DNA of 11,070 nucleotides, from positions 1-11,070 of the forward strand of contig CAYZKY010000183.1 in NCBI GenBank assembly GCA_964478815.1, in the 5' to 3' direction. This document shows, piece after piece, positions 6,278 through 11,070 of this stretch (its first letter is position 1; each line of letters opens with the position of its first letter). Source of the DNA: DASVNK01 sp964478815 (GTDB lineage Bacteria; Verrucomicrobiota; Verrucomicrobiia; Limisphaerales; SXQI01). Made by a program: the position numbers and the translations under genes. The notes beneath the pieces were generated by a model. That model was not told the DNA's origin, did not search any database, and was given only the letters and a program-made list of their open reading frames with translations.

Positions 6278-6703
6278 ATGCCTCCTGCCGCCAAATCATT
6301 TTTGCGCAACTGGGCTCTGATCTCGATCGGGGTGCTGGCGGCTTCGAGCATCGTGCCGGGCATCGAAGCCGCGACGCCTCTCGCGCTGTTGGGCGCCTCC
6401 CTCCTGCTGGGCATCCTGAATGCCTTTTTGCGTCCGATTCTGCTGCTGCTTTCCTTGCCGTTGCTGCTGGTCACCCTGGGACTTTTCACGTTGGTGATCA
6501 ATGCGGTGTTGCTCTATTTCGTCGGCAGCGTGGTGCGCGGGTTCGAGGTGCAGAGCTTCTGGGCCGCGCTTTTCGGAGCTATCGTGATCAGCATCATTTC
6601 GATCATCGGGAATCTCGTCCTGGGTCCCGACTCCAGCCGGTCCCGGCACGCCAGCCAGGGGCGAGCCCCTCGCCAAGGGAACGGTCCGGTCATCGACGTT
6701 TAG
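6278..6703 (+). CDS. YvlD / phage-holin-4 superfamily membrane protein
   Basis: A 141-residue integral membrane protein of the small four-helix family often labelled 'phage holin family protein' or YvlD; its function is not established. Hydrophobic spans fall at about residues 11-28, 33-50, 54-81 and 92-116. The family signature LNAFLRPILLLLSLPLLLVTLG (47-68) precedes FTLVINAVLLYFVGSVVRGFEV and the final span FWAALFGAIVISIISIIGNLVLG. The tail after residue 117 is polar and basic and probably cytoplasmic. Despite the name there is no lysin or other phage gene nearby, so it is a chromosomal gene and not a lysis cassette. It starts 2 bp after the manA stop, without a visible ribosome site, suggesting coupling at the end of the accA-manA unit. 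A hairpin follows its stop directly. Confidence 0.88.
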   Translation: MPPAAKSFLRNWALISIGVLAASSIVPGIEAATPLALLGASLLLGILNAFLRPILLLLSLPLLLVTLGLFTLVINAVLLYFVGSVVRGFEVQSFWAALFGAIVISIISIIGNLVLGPDSSRSRHASQGRAPRQGNGPVIDV

Positions 6704-6705
6704 GC

Positions 6706-6726
6706 CGGGCTCCGAACTAAAGCCCG
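6706..6726 (+). terminator. Hairpin after the accA-manA-yvlD-like unit, possible terminator
   Basis: CGGGCT (6706-6711) pairs perfectly with AGCCCG (6721-6726) around a 9-nt loop, starting 3 bp after the TAG stop. There is no clear T-run after it, so it is a candidate terminator or 3'-end stabiliser rather than a textbook intrinsic terminator. Confidence 0.4.
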
Positions 6727-6797
6727 AGATCGTCCTTCCCGATGGCAGGAGACGCGTCGCGAGAGCCGGTTCGGCCGCGAATTGTGGCGGTTTTCCC

Positions 6798-6828
6798 TTG
6801 ACCGTTTCGGAGGCGTCGATTACCCGAT
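6798..6828 (+). promoter_or_regulatory. Promoter-like element of pseudopilin gene 1
   Basis: TTGACC (6798-6803), a 17-bp spacer, then TACCCGAT (6821-6828), with the ATG at 6835. The same layout recurs before the next two paralogues, preceded each time by a TTTT-containing block. The -35 is near consensus; the -10 is unusual. Predicted transcription start is at or within about 2 nt of the ATG. Confidence 0.6.
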
Positions 6829-6834
6829 TGGAAC

Positions 6835-7602
6835 ATGAATCACCCCTTCGGAGCGGGCCAATCGAGATGGGTTTTTCGCCCGGCTTCAGCAAACGATCCC
6901 CATGGATTTACCTTGATCGAATTGCTGGTGGTCATCGCGATCATTGCCATTCTCGCGGGCATGCTTCTACCCGCTCTGGGCCGGGCCAAGCAGAAAGCCC
7001 ATGCCATCAAGTGCGTGGCCAATCAGTCTCAGATCGGCAAGGCTTACTTCTTCTATGCCGACGAGAATAATGGGTCGTATCCGGCGATTCGGGACTGGGC
7101 CTCGACCGGTGGCAAGGACGGGACGTACGACGTGTTCACCGCCGCGACGAACCGGCCGCTCAACAAGCATATCGGCACGACCTATGAAGTGTTCCGCTGC
7201 CCGTCGGACAAGGGCGATTTTTGGTCGACCCAATTTCGCAACCCGAGCGTGAAGTTCACGAATTGCTTTCAGCAGTACGGAAATAGCTACCTGACGCAGT
7301 TTTCCGGCGATTCGTTCGGCGTGAAGAAGGTCTGCGGCGTGGCGGGGGACCGCAACAATCCGTCGATCAAGGAGACGGAGATCGCCAAACGGCCCTCGAC
7401 GAAGATCATTCAGGGGGACTGGATCTGGCATTCGAACCGGGATGTCACGCACCGGCAGCACATCTGGCACAATTACAAGGGCAAGAACCGGATGAACATG
7501 CTCTTCGGCGATACGCATGTGGAGTTCTTCAAGTTCCCGTCCACGGCGGAGATGATCGCGATGGGCGGACGTCCTCCCGATATCAACTGGCTCTGGTGGT
7601 AG
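6835..7602 (+). CDS. Type II secretion/pilin-like protein with prepilin N-terminus (paralogue 1)
   Basis: A 255-residue secreted or pseudopilus-like protein. Residues 1-24 form a leader ending PHG; prepilin peptidase would cut G24|F25. FTLIELLVVIAIIAILAGM follows, with the conserved Glu at mature position 5 (E29) and one membrane helix. The mature part has a NQSQIGKAYFFYADENN helix, a globular domain with cysteines at 60, 122, 144 and 167, and a C-terminal block with NMLFGDTHVEFF (221-232). That block resembles the H-X9-DG-type end of the large prepilin-like families of Verrucomicrobiota, Lentisphaerota and Planctomycetota. The last residues are NWLWW. Function within the family is unknown; a secretion-system pseudopilin or surface protein is likely. 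The ATG at 6835 is preferred because it sits at the same distance from the shared promoter as in the two sister genes. It differs from paralogue 2 at 24 and from paralogue 3 at 26 of 231 mature residues (counted by eye). Confidence 0.9.
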   Translation: MNHPFGAGQSRWVFRPASANDPHGFTLIELLVVIAIIAILAGMLLPALGRAKQKAHAIKCVANQSQIGKAYFFYADENNGSYPAIRDWASTGGKDGTYDVFTAATNRPLNKHIGTTYEVFRCPSDKGDFWSTQFRNPSVKFTNCFQQYGNSYLTQFSGDSFGVKKVCGVAGDRNNPSIKETEIAKRPSTKIIQGDWIWHSNRDVTHRQHIWHNYKGKNRMNMLFGDTHVEFFKFPSTAEMIAMGGRPPDINWLWW

Positions 7603-7663
7603 GCCGTCTCATGCCAGCCGGGGGCGGGCACGCAAAGGCACAGTGGAAATGTCGGTTTTGCGC

Positions 7664-7694
7664 TTGACCGTTCGTGGCGCGCCGAGTAGCCGAT
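7664..7694 (+). promoter_or_regulatory. Promoter-like element of pseudopilin gene 2
   Basis: TTGACC (7664-7669), a 17-bp spacer, TAGCCGAT (7687-7694), and the ATG at 7700. The preceding GTCGGTTTTGCGC matches the TTTT block before the other two copies. It lies in the 97-bp gap after paralogue 1, so gene 2 probably has its own transcript. Confidence 0.62.
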
Positions 7695-7699
7695 CTGCA

Positions 7700-8467
7700 A
7701 TGAATCACCAGGTTACAGCGGCCGCGCGCGCGCGGTTTACGGGCGGGCCGGGCATTCCCTCCCACCGGGGTTTTACCTTGATCGAATTGCTGGTGGTGAT
7801 CGCGATTATCGCCATCCTCGCGGGCATGATCCTGCCCGCTTTAAGCAAGGCGAAGCAAAAGGCGCTCGCGATCAAATGCGTGGCCAACCAATCGCAAATC
7901 GGCAAGGCCTACTTCTTCTATTGCGATGAGAACAACGGGTATTACCCGGCCATTCGCGACTGGGCTTCGACCGGCGGCAAGGATGGGACATACGACGTGT
8001 TCACCGCCGCCACCAACCGGCCGTTGAACAAGTACATCGGCACGACCTACGAGGTGTTCCGCTGCCCGTCGGATCGGGGGGATTTCTGGTCGACCCAGTA
8101 TCGCAACCCAAGTGTGAAGTTCACGAATTGCTTCCAGCAGTACGGCAACAGTTACCTGACCGAATTCTCGTTCGACGCGTTCGGCGTCAAGAAGGTGTGC
8201 GGCGTGGCCGGGGATCGGAACAACGTCTCGATCAAGGAAACCGAGGTCGCCCGCCGTCCGACGACCAAGATCATCCAGGGGGACTGGATCTGGCATTCGA
8301 ACCGCGATGTCACCCACAAGCAGCACATCTGGCACAATTACAAAGGCAAGAACCGGATGAACATGTTGTTCGGCGATACGCACGTCGAGTTTTTCAATTT
8401 CCCCTCCACGGCGGAAATGAACGCCATCGCAGGCCGTGCGCCCGATATCAATTTTCGGTGGTGGTAG
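7700..8467 (+). CDS. Type II secretion/pilin-like protein with prepilin N-terminus (paralogue 2)
   Basis: Also exactly 255 residues. Its frame is open further upstream (an ATG at 7643 exists), but that lies before the shared promoter. The ATG at 7700 gives MNH like paralogue 1 and a 24-residue leader ending SHRG|FTLIEL. The mature part has the same features: E29, cysteines at 60, 122, 144 and 167, an invariant block at residues 85-111 (starts IRDWASTGGKDG), and NMLFGDTHVEFF near the end. One extra cysteine replaces Ala at residue 75 (FFYCDENN), and the C-terminus reads NFRWW instead of NWLWW. The leader shares almost nothing with paralogues 1 and 3 except length. It differs from paralogue 3 at 25 of 231 mature residues. 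The DNA differs at many third codon positions, so this is not a recent copy. Confidence 0.9.
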   Translation: MNHQVTAAARARFTGGPGIPSHRGFTLIELLVVIAIIAILAGMILPALSKAKQKALAIKCVANQSQIGKAYFFYCDENNGYYPAIRDWASTGGKDGTYDVFTAATNRPLNKYIGTTYEVFRCPSDRGDFWSTQYRNPSVKFTNCFQQYGNSYLTEFSFDAFGVKKVCGVAGDRNNVSIKETEVARRPTTKIIQGDWIWHSNRDVTHKQHIWHNYKGKNRMNMLFGDTHVEFFNFPSTAEMNAIAGRAPDINFRWW

Positions 8468-8573
8468 CGGCGGGGCCGGTGAACGGTCGCGTCGGTTTTA
8501 CCGAACTACCCGCGCCGGAAGACCGAGCGGCGGGCGGGCCGGCAAAAGCACAGGCTGGGGTGGCCTTTTTCGC
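8468..8573. other. Spacer between pseudopilin genes 2 and 3
   Basis: This spacer is longer than the one between genes 1 and 2 and has no gene. TCGGT/ACCGA (8492-8504) forms a small 5-bp stem with a TTT loop, and the rest is GC-rich. It could hold a weak terminator for gene 2. An in-frame ATG at 8436 would extend paralogue 3 back across this spacer into paralogue 2; I do not use it. Confidence 0.35.
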
Positions 8574-8604
8574 TTGACCGCTCCGCCCGTCTCAAGTAGC
8601 CGAT
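8574..8604 (+). promoter_or_regulatory. Promoter-like element of pseudopilin gene 3
   Basis: TTGACC (8574-8579), a 17-bp spacer, TAGCCGAT (8597-8604), ATG at 8610. The preceding GGTGGCCTTTTTCGC parallels the block before genes 1 and 2. Spacing from element to ATG equals that of gene 2 exactly, while the spacer bases differ, which suggests the two boxes are selected. Confidence 0.62.
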
Positions 8605-8609
8605 CTAGG

Positions 8610-9377
8610 ATGATTCACCTAGCGAATGTGCGCGTGAGCGCCCCCCGATTCGGAGCCGCCGAAGCCCCCGCGGCCAAGGGTTTCACCTTGATCGAACTGC
8701 TCGTGGTGATCGCGATTATCGCGATCCTCGCGGGGATGATCCTGCCGGCGCTGAGCCGGGCGAAACAGAAGGCTCATGCCATCAAGTGCGTGGCCAACCA
8801 GTCCCAGATCGGCAAGGCCTACTTCTTCTACGCCGATGAGAACAACAGCTACTACCCGGCGATCCGGGATTGGGCCTCGACCGGCGGAAAGGATGGCACG
8901 TACGACGTGTTCACGGCGGCCACCAACCGGCCCTTGAACAAGTATATCGGAACGACCTACGAAGTGTTCCGCTGCCCCTCCGACAAGGGAGACTTCTGGT
9001 CGACCGCGAACCGGAATCCGAGCGTGCGGTTTACCAACTGCTTCAACCAGTACGGCAACAGTTACCTCACGGAATTCTCGTTCGATTACTACATGGTGAA
9101 AAAGGTGTGCGGCGTGGCGGGCGACCGGAGCAACATTTCCATCAAGGAGACCGAAATTGCCAAGCGCCCGACAACGAAGATTATCCAGGGCGACTGGATC
9201 TGGCACTCGAACCGGGATGTCACCCAAAGACAGCACATGTGGCACAATTACAAGGGCAAAAACCGCATGAACATGCTCTTCGGCGATACCCATGTGGAAT
9301 TCTTCTCTTTCCGGCCGACCGCGGAAATGAACGCCCTGGCCGGCCGCGCGCCCGACATCAACTGGCTGTGGTGGTAA
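8610..9377 (+). CDS. Type II secretion/pilin-like protein with prepilin N-terminus (paralogue 3)
   Basis: The third 255-residue copy. Its 24-residue leader ends AAKG|FTLIEL, and the mature part is colinear with the others without a single insertion or deletion. The four cysteines (60, 122, 144, 167), E29, the invariant 85-111 block and NMLFGDTHVEFF are kept. Its own changes cluster at residues 133-134 (AN for QF/QY), 160-162 (YYM for SFG/AFG) and 232-236 of the C-terminal part (SFRPT for KFPST/NFPST). The start at 8610 is chosen by the shared promoter distance; an in-frame ATG at 8436 would run back into gene 2. The three proteins may form different subunits of one structure or be expressed at different levels; nothing here decides between these. 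The gene converges on the helicase gene. Confidence 0.9.
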   Translation: MIHLANVRVSAPRFGAAEAPAAKGFTLIELLVVIAIIAILAGMILPALSRAKQKAHAIKCVANQSQIGKAYFFYADENNSYYPAIRDWASTGGKDGTYDVFTAATNRPLNKYIGTTYEVFRCPSDKGDFWSTANRNPSVRFTNCFNQYGNSYLTEFSFDYYMVKKVCGVAGDRSNISIKETEIAKRPTTKIIQGDWIWHSNRDVTQRQHMWHNYKGKNRMNMLFGDTHVEFFSFRPTAEMNALAGRAPDINWLWW

Positions 9378-9383
9378 CGGGCT

Positions 9384-9416
9384 GGCCCCGGCCGCGAGCG
9401 GCTTGGGCCGGAGGCC
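9384..9416. terminator. Bulged GC-rich hairpin between convergent genes, possible bidirectional terminator
   Basis: GGCC+CCGGCC (9384-9393) pairs with GGCCGG+A+GGCC (9406-9416): ten base pairs with one bulged A and a 12-nt loop. It occupies most of the 42 bp between the stops of pseudopilin gene 3 (plus) and the helicase (minus). No T-run follows on either strand, so the terminator role is inferred from position. Confidence 0.4.
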
Positions 9417-9419
9417 GGC

Positions 9420-11070
9420 TTACAGCCAGGTGAAGCCGGGGTATTTCTTTTGGAGCGCCGGCTTCAGCTTCGGATATTCCTTGGCCCGGAATTCCGGCCA
9501 GTTCTCGGTAGGAGCGAGGCGTTTGCCATCGGGAGCGCAGAGCCAAAGCCGAACCGGGACTTTCCCTTCGGCAATGCTGGGGTGATGGCGGATGGCAAAG
9601 CACTCGTGCAGTTTGGCCTGAAATTCCGGCGGCACGACTCTGTCCCCGGTTTGTTCCGAATACTGGAGTTTCACCTTGCGGTCGTCGTGCCAGGGGATGG
9701 CCAGCGGAACAAGTTCATCCAGCCATGTCCGCTGTTCTGGCTCCAGGTGGCTGAGAATTGCAGTCCGAAGGTTCGCGGCTTGAGCTTCCTTGGCCAGCGA
9801 AAGTCCGGAGAAGGCGCGGCCCAGGCAGGCTTTCAGGGCGGCGGCATCGAAGCTGGGGAATTCCAGCTCGGGAGACGCTCGCACGAGCAGTTGGACGCGC
9901 GCGATGAATTGCTTGAGTTCGTGCGTGAAATTTGGGAGTTCGAACAAGCCGGCTTGATACGCCTCGGCTAAGGCCAGCCCCGACAAGGCGGGATCGAGTT
10001 GCTTCTGGTGCTCCTGCGCCAACGCCAGATCCTTGAAGCGCAGGGTGCGGATGGCCGCCACGCGCTTGTGCGTCCGGTCGTACACATGTTCGGCCGCGCT
10101 GGAGAGATGCTGGGGAAACATCTCGGGCAACCACTCGACCCGCACCGCCGTGGCCAGTCCCAGCAGCGTCAAGGCGCCGCCTTTTCCGGTGATTTCACGG
10201 ATGCTGGCCGCGACGAAGAGCGGGGCCTTGCCGACGACACTCTCGCGAGCCAGCGCCGCCGTGCGCCCTTCGGTCAGCCGGCAATCGAGCGTGCCTTGAT
10301 CCCTGCGCACGCAGAGCTGATCGACGAACCCGGCCAGGATGGCGCGCTGCATGCCTTCCCCGGTGGGCTGGCGCGCCGCTTTCTCGTCGAAGAGCTTTCG
10401 ATCCCGGGCCACGTCGACGATCTGCCGCCAGGTTTGCTCGACCTGGCGAGCCGTGACCGCATGGATGCCCCGGCGGCGGCACGCGTCGAGGTCGAACCGG
10501 TTTTCGCGCGCAAAGGTGAAAGCCTGCATCAGCACGAAAAAATCGGATTGGTCCGAGTTCTCAAAGTCCTCCCGGGCTTGCGCGACATGCTTGTCGTCCC
10601 GTCCCAGGCGGACGAGGAGATCGCGTCCGCTCACCAGCGCGGCGCAGAGCGCGGCTTCGGGCACGCACCCATGCCGGCGCGCTTCGATCAACATGCGCGA
10701 GTAACGCGGATGCATCGGAAGCCGGAGCATGTCGCGGCCGATGGGGGTTACGCCGGCTTCGTCCAGCGCGCCGAGCAGAAAAAGCAGCGCTTCGGCGCGT
10801 TCCACGGCTGCCGGTTCCGGGCGGTCGAGCCAGTCGAACTCCACCGCCTTGGCGACCCCCAGCGAATGGAGCAGCAGCACGATCTCCGCGAGGTCGGAGC
10901 GATGGATTTCCGGCGTGTGGCGCTCGGGGCGGTTGAGATGGTTGCTTTCGGTCCAAAGCCGCCGGCAGGTCCCCGGCGCGGTCCGGCCGGCACGGCCCTT
11001 GCGCTGCTCGGCGGAGGCGCGGCTGATCTCTTCGATGTGCAGCGTGCCGATGCCGCGCTCGGCGTCGTAG
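9420..11070 (-). CDS. hrpB: ATP-dependent helicase HrpB (C-terminal part, cut by window edge)
   Basis: A DEAH-type helicase of the HrpA/HrpB group. The frame enters from the right edge with no start in the window and ends at TAA 9422-9420. The visible 549 residues begin YDAERGIGTLHIEEISRASA and contain helicase motif VI, QRKGRAGRTAPG (about residues 22-33), followed by RLW. The helicase-associated (HA2) region follows: AEALLFLLGALDEAGVTPIGRDMLRLPMHPRYSRMLIEA is typical. The end, IRHHPSIAEGKVPVRLWL...EYPKLKPALQKKYPGFTW, fits the HrpB-specific C-terminal domain in a diverged form (usual ending YPKHxW). HrpB proteins are about 820-850 residues, so motifs I-V lie outside. A GTG at 10880 could mimic a start, but it cuts off motif VI. 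HrpB's cellular role is poorly defined; RNA or nucleic-acid remodelling is assumed. HrpA is the alternative name but lacks this C-terminus. Confidence 0.9.
   Translation of the reverse strand, partial: YDAERGIGTLHIEEISRASAEQRKGRAGRTAPGTCRRLWTESNHLNRPERHTPEIHRSDLAEIVLLLHSLGVAKAVEFDWLDRPEPAAVERAEALLFLLGALDEAGVTPIGRDMLRLPMHPRYSRMLIEARRHGCVPEAALCAALVSGRDLLVRLGRDDKHVAQAREDFENSDQSDFFVLMQAFTFARENRFDLDACRRRGIHAVTARQVEQTWRQIVDVARDRKLFDEKAARQPTGEGMQRAILAGFVDQLCVRRDQGTLDCRLTEGRTAALARESVVGKAPLFVAASIREITGKGGALTLLGLATAVRVEWLPEMFPQHLSSAAEHVYDRTHKRVAAIRTLRFKDLALAQEHQKQLDPALSGLALAEAYQAGLFELPNFTHELKQFIARVQLLVRASPELEFPSFDAAALKACLGRAFSGLSLAKEAQAANLRTAILSHLEPEQRTWLDELVPLAIPWHDDRKVKLQYSEQTGDRVVPPEFQAKLHECFAIRHHPSIAEGKVPVRLWLCAPDGKRLAPTENWPEFRAKEYPKLKPALQKKYPGFTWL

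Noticed and set aside
6278..6703. Prophage or lysis cassette because of the holin-like protein
   Set aside because: This membrane family is widespread on chromosomes, and no endolysin, integrase or structural gene lies nearby.
6967..9293. Repeated minus-strand frames of similar sequence under the pseudopilin genes (6967-7518, 7841-8383, 8619-9293)
   Set aside because: Their similarity follows from the similarity of the plus-strand genes; none has its own motifs or promoter.
9420..10880. Short helicase-like protein starting at the GTG at 10880
   Set aside because: The same frame continues to the window edge and contains helicase motif VI upstream of that GTG, so it is an internal codon.

Overview
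The window looks like a chromosomal segment of a GC-rich bacterium. I infer a member of the Verrucomicrobiota, perhaps the Pedosphaera/Limisphaerales side. The grounds are three short secreted proteins with the FTLIELLVVIAIIAILAG prepilin start and a C-terminal GDTHVEF-type block, and an ECF sigma factor coupled to a small membrane protein and a CpxP-like protein. This lineage call rests on recall of protein families, not on a search.

Layout, left to right. (a) 1-108 is a degenerate array of about ten GTGTAAAT-like units at a 10-12 bp step, followed by non-coding DNA. (b) 432-1863, plus strand: an ECF sigma factor, a single-pass membrane protein that may be its anti-sigma partner, and a membrane-anchored CpxP/heavy-metal-sensor-like protein. 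Their stops and starts overlap. (c) 2028-3832, plus strand: an apparently intact Eco57I-type adenine DNA methyltransferase, overlapped by a 100-residue remnant of its BsuBI/PstI-type restriction endonuclease. This is a decaying restriction-modification pair that has probably become an orphan methyltransferase. (d) 3833-4294 is a long gap without a credible gene. (e) 4354-6703, plus strand: accA (fatty-acid synthesis), manA (mannose-6-phosphate isomerase) and a YvlD/phage-holin-4-like membrane protein, packed like an operon. (f) 6835-9377, plus strand: three tandem paralogous pseudopilin-like proteins, each exactly 255 aa, about 89-90% identical in the mature part. Each has its own copy of a TTGACC-N17-TA(G/C)CCGAT element ending 6-7 bp before the ATG. 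(g) 9420-11070, minus strand: the C-terminal two thirds of an HrpB-type ATP-dependent helicase that runs off the right edge and converges on the pseudopilin array.

The most notable parts are the pseudopilin array (protein conserved, DNA and leader peptide diverged, apparently leaderless promoters), the decapitated PstI-type nuclease behind a full methyltransferase, and the helically phased repeat array at the left edge. I found no tRNA, rRNA, CRISPR array, insertion sequence or prophage. The holin-like protein belongs to a chromosomal membrane family.
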